From NCBI RefSeq assembly GCF_018736065.1, contig NZ_CP076130.1, positions 506,001 to 570,000 on the forward strand: a stretch of 64,000 nt of DNA, in the 5' to 3' direction. The stretch comes from Flammeovirga kamogawensis. GTDB taxonomy: Bacteria > Bacteroidota > Bacteroidia > Cytophagales > Flammeovirgaceae. Within the stretch, counting starts at the first letter, position 1. Each line of letters opens with the position of its first letter. The translations under genes and the position numbers were made by a program. Positions 36,578 through 46,122 of this stretch are shown here, piece by piece. The notes beneath the pieces are model-generated. The model searched no databases. It saw only the letters and a list, made by a program, of their open reading frames with translations, and was not told where the DNA came from.

Positions 36578-38185
36578 TTAGTCAATATCCCACCAAACAC
36601 GAACGTGAATCCCTTCACCTTGTCCTTGATTGTTACTTGGGTCTAGTGCATTTTTAGCATTAATTGTTATTTCAGATTCAGTGTAAGGTAGCTTCTTAAT
36701 AAAGCCATCTCCTAGGTCTACTCCAGAATCATCTTTCACTACTTTATTTAATGTAGGGTAACCTGTTCTTCTATATTCTGCCCATCCTTCACATCCATCA
36801 GGATAGTTTGCAAGCCATTTTTGCTGCTGAATATTTTCTAATTCATGTCCTGCAAAAGTTGGTAGGCCTGTAATGTACGCTTCCATATCTACTTTAGATG
36901 GATCTACGCTCGATAAGAAACTTTGTGTTTCTGACAATGTAGAAACATACTCCCAAGATGCTCGGATACCTTCTAAATAAGCTGCTTCGCTGTTGCCTCC
37001 CCAACCAAGAAGGGCTGCTTCTGATTTCAAGAAACAAACTTCAGCATAAGACATGACCATATATCTGGAATTATTATTGAACATTGGCCCAATATTAGAA
37101 TTATCACTAGGGTTATTTCCCATTGCAGGAATTGATTCTGCAGGTAAACCATTTTCTACTCCCTTATAAAAAGAGATAGTATATACCCCCGATTTTAACT
37201 CGGAGTAAGTGAAATCTACTAATTTACCTTCTTGATCTAGCTTTTTATAATTCTCTAATTCCTCTGCATTTACATCGTCTTTTTTCACCTGATCAAAGTA
37301 TAAATACATTCTAGGGTCTGTTCCTGATGTGCTTGTAGCAGTAAAGTAATCTTGCATTGTTTTACTCATTCTGAATTCATTCCACCAAGCAATTTCATAT
37401 AAAGGATGACCTCTCATAAAACTATGCGGATCTGTTGCCACAGTTGCATTGTCAGCATTCGAGTTAATCAAATCTCTTGATAAAGCCACTGTGCCCCATT
37501 TTCTACCTAAAGCAGGATCAACTTTACTTACACGAATGGCATATCTTAATAATAAAGAGTTGGCCAATTGTCTCCATTTCTGGATATCACCATTGTAAAT
37601 TACATCTTCTCCACCATAAGAAGGTTGGTCTGTAAAATTACCCAACATTACGTATGCAGAATCCAAACCTGTAAGTACACTGTTGTAAATAAATTCTTGA
37701 GAATCATATTTTGGATAATCAATACCTCTTCCACCTTCTGTATAAGGCATATCACCTATTTGGTCTGTTGTTCTAGCAGAAGATAGTTCGTATTGAATTC
37801 TAGCAATCCAATAATGATTATCAAAGTCTGGATACTTTTCTGAATACGCTTTAATGTCATCATACATACGTGTAGACTCCCAATATTGCGTACGGAAAAA
37901 ACCATAATCTACCCAACCCAAGTTCATGATATAACGCCCAGAGTTAAAATAGTTAGTTGTGTTTGCAAAGTATTGAGAATACAAGCTTGTATACAATGTA
38001 TAGGCTTGCTGGTATCTCGACCATTCTGCAATGTTTCCGTTTACTAATAGATTACCAATTGCCATACTTGGCGGAATCTCTGTTGGTTCTACAGGATTGG
38101 TATTCATTTCATCAAATTTCTGAGTACACGAAAATGTAAGTACACTCAAAAACACTACGATTAGTTTATATATATTTTTATTCAT
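36578..38185 (-). CDS. SusD/RagB-family glycan-binding outer membrane lipoprotein
   Basis: 535 residues. Lipoprotein signal with lipobox LTFSC (Cys at ~20), followed by TQKFDEMNTNPVEPTEIPPS, the opening of the SusD-like_2 (PF12771) branch. TPR-like helices carry WRQLANSLLLRYAIRVS and YAEVCFLKSEAALLGWGG, standard SusD landmarks. It caps the TonB-dependent porin encoded 13 bases upstream and holds the oligosaccharide for import. The co-transcribed SusC has an STN domain, so this pair belongs to the sigma/anti-sigma-controlled part of the locus. Confidence 0.94.
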   Translation of the reverse strand: MNKNIYKLIVVFLSVLTFSCTQKFDEMNTNPVEPTEIPPSMAIGNLLVNGNIAEWSRYQQAYTLYTSLYSQYFANTTNYFNSGRYIMNLGWVDYGFFRTQYWESTRMYDDIKAYSEKYPDFDNHYWIARIQYELSSARTTDQIGDMPYTEGGRGIDYPKYDSQEFIYNSVLTGLDSAYVMLGNFTDQPSYGGEDVIYNGDIQKWRQLANSLLLRYAIRVSKVDPALGRKWGTVALSRDLINSNADNATVATDPHSFMRGHPLYEIAWWNEFRMSKTMQDYFTATSTSGTDPRMYLYFDQVKKDDVNAEELENYKKLDQEGKLVDFTYSELKSGVYTISFYKGVENGLPAESIPAMGNNPSDNSNIGPMFNNNSRYMVMSYAEVCFLKSEAALLGWGGNSEAAYLEGIRASWEYVSTLSETQSFLSSVDPSKVDMEAYITGLPTFAGHELENIQQQKWLANYPDGCEGWAEYRRTGYPTLNKVVKDDSGVDLGDGFIKKLPYTESEITINAKNALDPSNNQGQGEGIHVRVWWDID

Positions 38186-38198
38186 GATTTAGTCGAAT

Positions 38199-41100
38199 TT
38201 AGAAGGCTACATTTACATTAAAACCAAAGTTTCTTGTCATAGGATATCCACCCATTTCAATACCTCTATAACCATCTGTAGGGCCAGCGTATGATTCTGG
38301 AGAAGTACCTGGCATGTTTGTTTTAAAGTAGAATAAGTTTCTACCTACTGCCGATACTCTCACTTTATCTAAAAACATATTATCCATCCATTTACTTGGT
38401 AAGCTATAACCAATAGAAAGTTCTCTTAATGAAATATAGCTTGCATCGTACATAAATTCAGAACCTACTGCATTTGCTCCACCTACATGATTCCAATATT
38501 GTTCAGAAGATATTTTGACATCATTTGGTTGTCCAGTTTCTGCATTTACACCTTCTACAACCATATTTCCATCACGTCCATTTAGTGTACGTTCTCCAGT
38601 ACCTTGTAATGTACCAAGTGCATCTGTGTAAGAATAAATGTCTCCACCTTTTTTGAAATCAACTTGTGCTCTAAATGATACGTTTTTATAATTTAAAGTA
38701 GTACTCACAGAACCCATATAATCGGGCTGAATATTACCAATAATCTCCGGATCGTTTGATGTAATCGGCAAGCCATCGTTTCCAATCATTTTATTGCCAT
38801 TTTCATCGTAAACAAATGATCTTTTCGAACGGATATTACCATAATCTTGTCCTTCTTGAGCAACAACAGTTACACCGTTTACATTGGCCATTTCATAAGT
38901 TTGTACTCCATCTGCCAACTCGTTTACGTAGGTTCTATTTTTAGAAAAGTTGAAACCAATGTCCCATTTAAAATCTCTCTTTTCTAAAACCGTTGCATTC
39001 ACCATAAATTCAAAACCTTTGTTTTCTACATTACCCGCATTAATAATTTTATGAGAGTACCCAGAAGAAGAAGTCATAGGAACGGTTAAGATCTGATTAA
39101 ATGTATTGGATTGGTACATAGTAAAATCAAAGTATAAACGGTTCTTTAAAAACCTCATCTCTGCACCAAATTCTTTAGAAGTAGTTTCTTCTGGTTTTAA
39201 ACCTTCCAATGGCAATTGTAATGGTGCTTCTACTAATGGTCCGCCTGCTCCTTGTTGTACACCGTACGTTCCTGCCAACATATAAGGATCCGTATCGTTA
39301 CCTACTTTTGCCCAAGAACCACGCACTTTCATGTAAGTAATCCACTCTGGCAATTGTGTATCAAAATCTTCTAACATATCACTTACTACAAGAGAACCTG
39401 CAATAGATGGGTAGAAATACGATCTATTTTCTGCTGGTAGTGTAGACGACCAATCGTTTCTTGCAGTCCAATCAATAAAAACGTAGTTTCTAAAACTAAA
39501 TTGACCAAAAGCAAAAACAGACTGAATCTCTTTTTCGTAATACGTTTGTCTGTTAATTACTGATGTTGAGTTAGGAATAGACCATAAGCCTGGTACAATT
39601 TGTCCTACACCTTCATTACCCATTCCTGATCTTTGCTGATGCATATTGTTTGCTCCAACACTTGCACTTACACCCCAATCTCCAAACTGCTTATTGGCAT
39701 TCATCATAATGTCTGAGTTCATTTCCATAACATTGTACTTGTCAAGAATATATTTCTTGTCGGTCATAGTTTGGTTCGATGGAAGATCTCTAGTTTCTCT
39801 TGTTTCAGAATAATAATCCAATCCTGTTTTAGCAGATAAGCTTAACCAATCATTAAATTGATACCCTGCCGAAACCATTGTTACAAAACGATCTCTCTCT
39901 GCATTATTAATTGATGCATTATAATCTTGCCAATAAGGGTTTACATATTGAGAAGACAACCCAGACCAATTGACTTGATGCCCATACACTGGATGCATAT
40001 AGTTATTTTTGATATCATTTGTTTGAATACTTCTTGGCATTTGAACAAACTGATTTACCGTACCAATATACCCTTGGTTTGGAGTACCTTCTTCTCTGTG
40101 GTTAATGTAATTGAACTTACCATTTAAAGTAAATTTCTCCGTTTTTAACCCACCTTGAAAATCAATAGAATTTTTATTTAAAGACTGGCTTGGAAAAATA
40201 CCGTTGGCTCTCTGATCCATAAACGACATTCTAAAAGTAGCCAATTCATTACCACCAGAAACGGCAATGTTGTTTGATACTGTAGACCCTAGTTCAAAAA
40301 AGTCTTTGTATTGTTGATTGGCTTGGTAAGGTGTTTTTAAAGAAGGGTCTACCCAACTTTGTACCATTTGTCCATTCATTGGTGCACCCCAGCTACCCAT
40401 TGCATTCGTGTCAATCTGACCATTTGTACCTTGGCCATACGTATCTTGCATATTGTAGAAAGATTGTACTTGCTCAAACATTACGTTTGCATTGTATTCT
40501 ACCTTAACACCCTGTTGTGCTGATCCTTTTTTAGTAGTAATAATAATTGCACCATTTTGTGCTCTAGAACCATATAAAGCAGCAGCGTTAGGTCCTTTCA
40601 GTACAGAAATATTTGCAATGTCTTCTGGATTAATATCAGAAACACCACCATCTGCATTTCTACCGCCCCATTCTGGTCCATCGTCTGGATTAGACACTTG
40701 CCCCATAGACGAGCTATTAATTGGTACACCATCTACAACCCATAGAGGTTCATTATTACCAGAAATTGAACTAGAACCACGCACACGAACAGAAACTGAA
40801 CCGCCTAAACCACCTGATGGATTTACTTGTACACCAGCAATTTTACCAGATAAATTCGATCCAACGTTTGTTGTTCTCGTATCCGTTAACTCATCAGATT
40901 TCACTTCCTGCACAGAATATCCAATAGATTTCTTTTCTTTTTCAATACCAAAAGCAGTCACTACTACCTCTTCCAATTCGTCTACCTGAGTAGCCAATTG
41001 AACATTGATAATACTTCTATCGCCTACACTTTGTTCTTGATTATCGTACCCTACAAAGCTAAAAATCAAGATGTCTGTAGTGGCAACTTCTAGTTCATAA

Positions 41101-41591
41101 TTACCATCAAAATCTGTAATTGCCCCCGTAGTTGTTCCTTTAATAATAACATTTACACCTGGTAGACCTACCTCATTTTCGTCGGTTACAGTACCTTTTA
41201 CTTTTGTTTTTTCTTGGTCAACATTGGTAGGTTGTTTTCCTTCTTCTTTCGGGAAAACCAATACTTGTGTTCCAATCACTTTATAGTCTAATTTGGTAGA
41301 TGCCAGTAAAGTGGTCATTACCTCATCTATAGATGCTTCTGTAAATTCGTAATCAATAGAAGTTGATAAATTGATTTCGTTAGAATTGTAGAAAAACCTA
41401 TATTGAGTATGCGATGCAATTTCTTCAAATGCTTCTTTCAATGGCTTTTCGTTGTCTAATATCAAATTAAAATCGTTGGCAAAAACTGTATTTCCTACTG
41501 ATAGTAGTACTGCACAAAGGAGAGAAAAGAGTATACCTCTCCCGTTTGCCTTTTTACCCAAAAAAGGACATGATAAGTAATATTTCTTCAT
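38199..41591 (-). CDS. SusC/RagA-family TonB-dependent porin with STN signalling domain
   Basis: 1130 residues. After the signal peptide comes an STN domain at ~40-115 (EKPLKEAFEEIASHTQYRF), then a carboxypeptidase-regulatory-like domain (GLPGVNVIIKGTTTGAITDF), the EVVVTAFGIEKEKKSIGYSV TonB-box region, and the SusC signature NEPLWVVDGVPINSSSMG. The beta-barrel ends MTRNFGFNVNVAF, with a terminal Phe as usual. The STN domain is the part that contacts a FecR-type anti-sigma factor, whose gene lies directly upstream, so substrate uptake should feed back on transcription. Imports oligosaccharide with its SusD partner. Confidence 0.95.
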   Translation of the reverse strand: MKKYYLSCPFLGKKANGRGILFSLLCAVLLSVGNTVFANDFNLILDNEKPLKEAFEEIASHTQYRFFYNSNEINLSTSIDYEFTEASIDEVMTTLLASTKLDYKVIGTQVLVFPKEEGKQPTNVDQEKTKVKGTVTDENEVGLPGVNVIIKGTTTGAITDFDGNYELEVATTDILIFSFVGYDNQEQSVGDRSIINVQLATQVDELEEVVVTAFGIEKEKKSIGYSVQEVKSDELTDTRTTNVGSNLSGKIAGVQVNPSGGLGGSVSVRVRGSSSISGNNEPLWVVDGVPINSSSMGQVSNPDDGPEWGGRNADGGVSDINPEDIANISVLKGPNAAALYGSRAQNGAIIITTKKGSAQQGVKVEYNANVMFEQVQSFYNMQDTYGQGTNGQIDTNAMGSWGAPMNGQMVQSWVDPSLKTPYQANQQYKDFFELGSTVSNNIAVSGGNELATFRMSFMDQRANGIFPSQSLNKNSIDFQGGLKTEKFTLNGKFNYINHREEGTPNQGYIGTVNQFVQMPRSIQTNDIKNNYMHPVYGHQVNWSGLSSQYVNPYWQDYNASINNAERDRFVTMVSAGYQFNDWLSLSAKTGLDYYSETRETRDLPSNQTMTDKKYILDKYNVMEMNSDIMMNANKQFGDWGVSASVGANNMHQQRSGMGNEGVGQIVPGLWSIPNSTSVINRQTYYEKEIQSVFAFGQFSFRNYVFIDWTARNDWSSTLPAENRSYFYPSIAGSLVVSDMLEDFDTQLPEWITYMKVRGSWAKVGNDTDPYMLAGTYGVQQGAGGPLVEAPLQLPLEGLKPEETTSKEFGAEMRFLKNRLYFDFTMYQSNTFNQILTVPMTSSSGYSHKIINAGNVENKGFEFMVNATVLEKRDFKWDIGFNFSKNRTYVNELADGVQTYEMANVNGVTVVAQEGQDYGNIRSKRSFVYDENGNKMIGNDGLPITSNDPEIIGNIQPDYMGSVSTTLNYKNVSFRAQVDFKKGGDIYSYTDALGTLQGTGERTLNGRDGNMVVEGVNAETGQPNDVKISSEQYWNHVGGANAVGSEFMYDASYISLRELSIGYSLPSKWMDNMFLDKVRVSAVGRNLFYFKTNMPGTSPESYAGPTDGYRGIEMGGYPMTRNFGFNVNVAF

Positions 41592-41772
41592 TTCAAATTA
41601 GATTAATTAGTAGTTTAATGATATTCCGAGGCTATGGCTATTTCAAGTCTATTTGTCGTTTTTAATTCTAGAGTAACGCGCATTTATAATTAGACAAATA
41701 CTACTTTTTAATAGTGTAAGTGATTTACTAATTGTTAAATCAGTAAACTATGTGCATGTTGGTTTTCTTCAT

Positions 41773-42870
41773 TTAATGTATAATTACAGTATCTCCTTTC
41801 ATGTAATAATGTACTCCTTGCAAAGTTTCTAAAAGTTGCATAACGGAGTGAATATTATCTCTTTGATCAAAAGATCCTGTAAAGTTAGATTTTACTAATT
41901 GTTTATTATTGTTTATAATTCTCACACCGTACCATTGCTCCAAATCTTGCTGAAATTCTAAAAAAGGTTTATCGATAATCCTTAAGACACCTTCTTTCCA
42001 ATCCACAAAACTTTTTGCATCAACTGATGTAATTTCGATTGTTTCCGACTTATTTGTTAAAATAGCTTGTTCATTTGGTTTCAATTTACCCAATGTTTCT
42101 CCATCCTTTGTTAATGCTACACTTCCTTCTACAAGCGTAGTTATTTCTTTTTTAGGGTTTGAATTGTCTACACAAAATTCAGTACCTAAAACAGTAATAT
42201 CACTAGATTGTCCTTTTACAATAAAAGGATGCTTTACATCTTTATGTACTTCAAAATAGGCTTTACCAATAATTTCTACTTCCCTTGTTGCTCCTTTAAA
42301 TATTCGAGGGAATTTAAAGGTTGAACCCGATGCCAACCAGATTTTAGAACTGTCTGATAATACTAACGAAATACGTTTACCTGCCGGTACATGTATTTCA
42401 TCTATTCCATCTCCGTCTATTTGATCTACACTAGCAACATCCAATTCTATTAAATCGTTACTATGTTTCGCATTTTCTGTAGCTAAAGCCAGTAGAGTTT
42501 CTCCTCCATCTGTTGTCCATACACTCAACTCCCCTTTTACAGGCGTAGTTTTTTGATACGTATACCAGCCTACTCCAACAAATAAAATCAAAACAGCTGC
42601 AATAGAACGAATTATTGTTTGCCTTAATTGAATGGCATTACTTTTCTTTTCTGCTTTAAGTGTTTCAAATTGTTTCCAAGCAACATCTTTATCAAACGCA
42701 TTAAATTCAACATGTTCTAAATCATCCCATAGAGTATTTATTGCAATAAATTCTTCACTATTATCCTCCTCTTCAAGAAACTTATTTAATGTTTCTTGCT
42801 CTTCATCACTTAGTTTTTCTGTAAGCGATTTTGCAATTAATTGTTCTATATGTTTGTCTTTTTTTTCCAT
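41773..42870 (-). CDS. FecR-family anti-sigma factor
   Basis: 365 residues from the ATG at 42870 (an upstream in-frame GTG at 42876 adds two residues). N-terminal cytoplasmic helical part with the sigma-binding segment, one membrane helix (RSIAAVLILFVGVGWYTYQ, ~89-107), then the periplasmic FecR domain (ISLVLSDSSKIWLASGSTFK, GKAYFEVHKDVKHPFIVKG) and a C-terminal DUF4974/STN-like domain (KPFLEFQQDLEQWYGVRI). It holds the ECF sigma factor inactive until the STN-SusC signals substrate. Lies 147 bases downstream of the sigma gene and 181 bases upstream of susC. Confidence 0.93.
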   Translation of the reverse strand: MEKKDKHIEQLIAKSLTEKLSDEEQETLNKFLEEEDNSEEFIAINTLWDDLEHVEFNAFDKDVAWKQFETLKAEKKSNAIQLRQTIIRSIAAVLILFVGVGWYTYQKTTPVKGELSVWTTDGGETLLALATENAKHSNDLIELDVASVDQIDGDGIDEIHVPAGKRISLVLSDSSKIWLASGSTFKFPRIFKGATREVEIIGKAYFEVHKDVKHPFIVKGQSSDITVLGTEFCVDNSNPKKEITTLVEGSVALTKDGETLGKLKPNEQAILTNKSETIEITSVDAKSFVDWKEGVLRIIDKPFLEFQQDLEQWYGVRIINNNKQLVKSNFTGSFDQRDNIHSVMQLLETLQGVHYYMKGDTVIIH

Positions 42871-43017
42871 GTTCACTTATAAGTCGAATAGAAAGTGTAA
42901 AACACTCACTTAAAATTTATTTTTTTAGTTCTTTTTTAAAATAAAGTTGAATAAAAAAACATAAAAATCTGTAAATCAGTATTTTACACTTTAGTTGTTT
43001 TCAATAAAAAATAAATT

Positions 43018-43557
43018 TTATTCTGAAATATTTTTAGAAAGTTGTTTTTTAAGTAGTGACAGTCCTCTAAAAAGGTGGTTTTCTACTGTCTTTTTAGATA
43101 CATTCATCACCTCGGCTATTTGATCGTTTGTTAAACCAGAAAAACGAGATAGCATAATTGCTTGTCTATAATTTGGATGTAAGTCTTTAAGGTACCCTTG
43201 AATTTTCTCCTCAAATTCTGCTGCCTCTAAACTTGTTTCGTGGTACATTTTCTGTGGGTAAAACTCTTTCTCTACAGTAGCCTGTTTTTGTGTTTGTCTT
43301 TGTTGTGCTCTTAAAAAATCTAGTGCTTTAAATTTTACAGCTTTAAATAAATATCCTTTAATATTATCTATTTTATCTAGCTGTGCTCTTTTCTCCCAAA
43401 GGGTTAAAAATACATCTTGGACAACATCGTTACTGCTACTTTTTACACCTAAAATTGAGTAGGCATAAATTGCCATACTTTTATAATAAGAACTGTATAA
43501 ATTCTTAAAAAAAAGATCTGGTTGCGGTAGCTCATTATTTGTTCGATCAGTTTTCAA
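43018..43557 (-). CDS. ECF RNA polymerase sigma factor (Bacteroidota expansion family)
   Basis: 179 residues with sigma region 2 (FKNLYSSYYKSMAIYAYSIL, DVVQDVFLTLWEKRAQ) and region 4 (LPNYRQAIMLSRFSGLTND-like start and QIAEVMNVSKKTVENHLFRG helix-turn-helix). This is the type paired with FecR anti-sigma factors and STN-SusC porins in Bacteroidota glycan loci. It is expected to transcribe susCD and perhaps the symporter/sulfatase/GH130 genes. The gene is separated from the upstream GH92 operon by a strong hairpin. Confidence 0.94.
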   Translation of the reverse strand: MKTDRTNNELPQPDLFFKNLYSSYYKSMAIYAYSILGVKSSSNDVVQDVFLTLWEKRAQLDKIDNIKGYLFKAVKFKALDFLRAQQRQTQKQATVEKEFYPQKMYHETSLEAAEFEEKIQGYLKDLHPNYRQAIMLSRFSGLTNDQIAEVMNVSKKTVENHLFRGLSLLKKQLSKNISE

Positions 43558-43688
43558 TTCAGTCTAAGTATGATATTTCCAATTAGGTTCTACTGAAGTA
43601 TGAAGTCGTGCAAATATACTTAAGTGTAATAAGAACAAGAATATAATAACTCTTAACAAGTGTATTTATATAGAGAAATTAATGATAT

Positions 43689-43719
43689 CCGATCTCGAAT
43701 TGTAATTATTCGAGATCGG
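43689..43719 (-). terminator. hairpin at the end of the GntR/GH92 operon
   Basis: Perfect 12-bp stem CCGATCTCGAAT (43689-43700) / ATTCGAGATCGG (43708-43719), 7-base loop, 23 bases past the GH92 stop. The T-tract after it on the minus strand is weak, so it may be a terminator of low U content or an mRNA 3' end stabiliser. Confidence 0.68.
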
Positions 43720-43741
43720 TTGTAGCACTAAGGCATGTAAA

Positions 43742-46063
43742 TTATTTATGCTTAGCAGATGATTTTATTTCTAAAACACCTCCATTTGTTATTTCAATCC
43801 ATGGAAGAAAGACATTCGTTAATTTTTCTCCATTCCATTTTGCAGATTTAATATAATGATGTGCTGTAGGATTACCTTTCGTAAGTATTTTCAACTCTTT
43901 TCCAGCATAAAATTTTTGATCTAAACGGATAGTAATTTCTTCGAATTGTGGTAACGCCATCTGTAAAGTTGGCGTAGCTCCTGTGCCACCTTCTACATCA
44001 AAAAGACCAATACCGGCCAATACATACCAAGCTCCTAATTGTCCTTGATCTTCATCCTGACCGTAACCATAACCGTGTGTTTGGTCTGTTCCATAAAACA
44101 CGTTACAAATTTCTCTTACCCAATATTGTGTTTTTTCTGGCTGATTAGCATAATTATACAACCATGCAATGTGCAAAGAAGGTTGATTGCCATGGTTATA
44201 CACATTTTCTAAACCTGCAAAAGCATCAACGGTTTCTCCACCTCCAAATTTTGTGATTGCAGCAGTTTCAAACACTCCATCAAGACGTTTATTAAATTCT
44301 TCTTCTCCAATTTTTTTGATTAAGCCTTTGGCATCATGAGGTACATAAAAAGTATATTGCCATGCATTACCTTCTTGAAAACCCGTCCATACTTTTTTAG
44401 GGTCAAATTCTTCTACAAACTCCCCATTCGGTAATTTAGGACGAATAAAACCAGTAGAAGAATCAAATAGTTTCTCCCACCCTTTTGCTCTTTCCATAAA
44501 CATTTCATAGTCTTCATTTTTACCTAAAGCTTTAGCCATTTGTGCCGCTGCATAGGCCGAAAAACTATACTCTAGTGTATGCGATGCCGAAAATTGAGAG
44601 CCATCAGCATTAGAAGCAGAATAATACTCTTCGTTAGAAGTTAAAGGTACATAGCCTTTTTCTACCCATACTTTTGTATCTGCTTTTCCAGCTCCTAAAG
44701 GGCGATTCATCCAACCCATCTCATTTTTATAGATTGCTTTGTAAGCTGTTTCAACATCAAAATCTCGGATTCCTCTATTGTAAGCACTCGCAATTACAAG
44801 TCCCATATAATTTGTACCAACTCCAGAAACATACTTATTTGTAGCCACCCCATCTGCAAGCCAACCTCCGTCTTTATAAATATCCAATTGGCACTGAATA
44901 AACTGATTATAATAGTCTGGGTACGCCAATGCCCAAAGTTGTGTTAAGTTCCAGAATGCTCCCCAAACCGCATCTGTATTGTAATGGTTGTAAGTTGGTT
45001 TCCCTTCATTATCTAGAGGAATTTGTCCTATTCCACCGTTAATAGATGGGTAATTTCCATTCACATCACTTTCAATTCCTCTGCCTAAAATAGCATGATA
45101 CAATGCCGTATAAAACTTAGTAAGATGTTCTTCCGACCCACCTTTTACGGCTATTCTCCCCAACTTTTCACGCCATTCATTTTGTGCTTTTTCTTTGGCC
45201 TGATCAAAGTTTAAAGTACTTGCTTCTGTAGTTAAATTAAGTGCTGCATTTTCTATTGAAGTGTAAGACAATCCAATTTTTACTTCAACGTCTTTTTTAG
45301 TTGATGTATTGAACTTTAATGCCAAGCCTGCCCCTTTACCAATACTAGAGCGTTCTCCTATGTGGATAGTTTCTTTATTAAATGCATCTACACGCATGGG
45401 TAGCTGATTTAACTCGGCAACAAAGTACATTTTCACATAACTTCCGGGTTGATAATACTTGGCATAACCAGGGTGTGTAATTACAAAACCTTCTACTTTA
45501 TTGTCTTTGGTTATACGCACAGATGCATCTACAACAGCACCACTTTCGCCTTGTGTATTGCCTATATCAAAAAGGATATTTCCTTCCTCATTTTGATCAA
45601 ATGTATACCTATGAAAAGCCACTCTTTCTGTAGATGTTAGTTCGGCTTTCACCTTATAATCATCCAAAAAAACACTATAATACCCCGGTTGAGCCACTTC
45701 ATTTTCTTTCTTAAAACGAGAACGGTAACCTGCATCTTCCTCACCCAATTTACCTGGTACAGTAACTAACTTCCCTGTGGTAGGCATTAAAGAAACACCT
45801 CCAACTTGGAACTCGTGGAAATTGACAAAACCTTCTATTGAAGTATGTGTACCATCGTAACCAACGGCTTCCCAACCCCATTTATTCCCGTATTGTCCAT
45901 TGGTTGATGGAGCTGGTTTTGCCATGCCAAATGGATGAGCAGCAGGGGTGTAAAAAAACCATCTAGAATGTACCGAACCAATATTGGGGTCTACATAATC
46001 TAATGGCGTTTTCTGTGCATTAACTATGCACGGCAGTAGTAGTAATAAAAGTATCAATCGCAT
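43742..46063 (-). CDS. GH92 exo-alpha-mannosidase
   Basis: 773 residues with a signal peptide (MRLILLLLLLPCIVNAQ). GH92 landmarks: DYVDPNIGSVHSRWFFYTPA at the N-terminal beta domain, GTHTSIEGFVNFHEFQ, ALYHAILGRG, YHNTDAVWGAFW-like NHYNTDAVWGAFWNLTQL, and WQYTFYVPHDAKGL, ending with GYGYGQDEDQGQLGAWYVLAGIG containing the conserved GNEDQGQ-type catalytic segment (here GQDEDQGQ). Calcium-dependent alpha-mannosidases of this family act on alpha-1,2, -1,3 or -1,4 mannosides. Last gene of the GntR-headed operon; periplasmic or outer-membrane. Confidence 0.94.
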   Translation of the reverse strand: MRLILLLLLLPCIVNAQKTPLDYVDPNIGSVHSRWFFYTPAAHPFGMAKPAPSTNGQYGNKWGWEAVGYDGTHTSIEGFVNFHEFQVGGVSLMPTTGKLVTVPGKLGEEDAGYRSRFKKENEVAQPGYYSVFLDDYKVKAELTSTERVAFHRYTFDQNEEGNILFDIGNTQGESGAVVDASVRITKDNKVEGFVITHPGYAKYYQPGSYVKMYFVAELNQLPMRVDAFNKETIHIGERSSIGKGAGLALKFNTSTKKDVEVKIGLSYTSIENAALNLTTEASTLNFDQAKEKAQNEWREKLGRIAVKGGSEEHLTKFYTALYHAILGRGIESDVNGNYPSINGGIGQIPLDNEGKPTYNHYNTDAVWGAFWNLTQLWALAYPDYYNQFIQCQLDIYKDGGWLADGVATNKYVSGVGTNYMGLVIASAYNRGIRDFDVETAYKAIYKNEMGWMNRPLGAGKADTKVWVEKGYVPLTSNEEYYSASNADGSQFSASHTLEYSFSAYAAAQMAKALGKNEDYEMFMERAKGWEKLFDSSTGFIRPKLPNGEFVEEFDPKKVWTGFQEGNAWQYTFYVPHDAKGLIKKIGEEEFNKRLDGVFETAAITKFGGGETVDAFAGLENVYNHGNQPSLHIAWLYNYANQPEKTQYWVREICNVFYGTDQTHGYGYGQDEDQGQLGAWYVLAGIGLFDVEGGTGATPTLQMALPQFEEITIRLDQKFYAGKELKILTKGNPTAHHYIKSAKWNGEKLTNVFLPWIEITNGGVLEIKSSAKHK

Positions 46064-46122
46064 GGTAATGGTATTAAAAAAGGGTAATGAAGCTCTTTAA
46101 CTCACTACCCTTCTAGTTAAAT

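Noticed and set aside
40492-40989. 165-codon plus-strand frame inside the SusC gene
   Set aside because: Antisense shadow of the plug region of a well-supported SusC gene.
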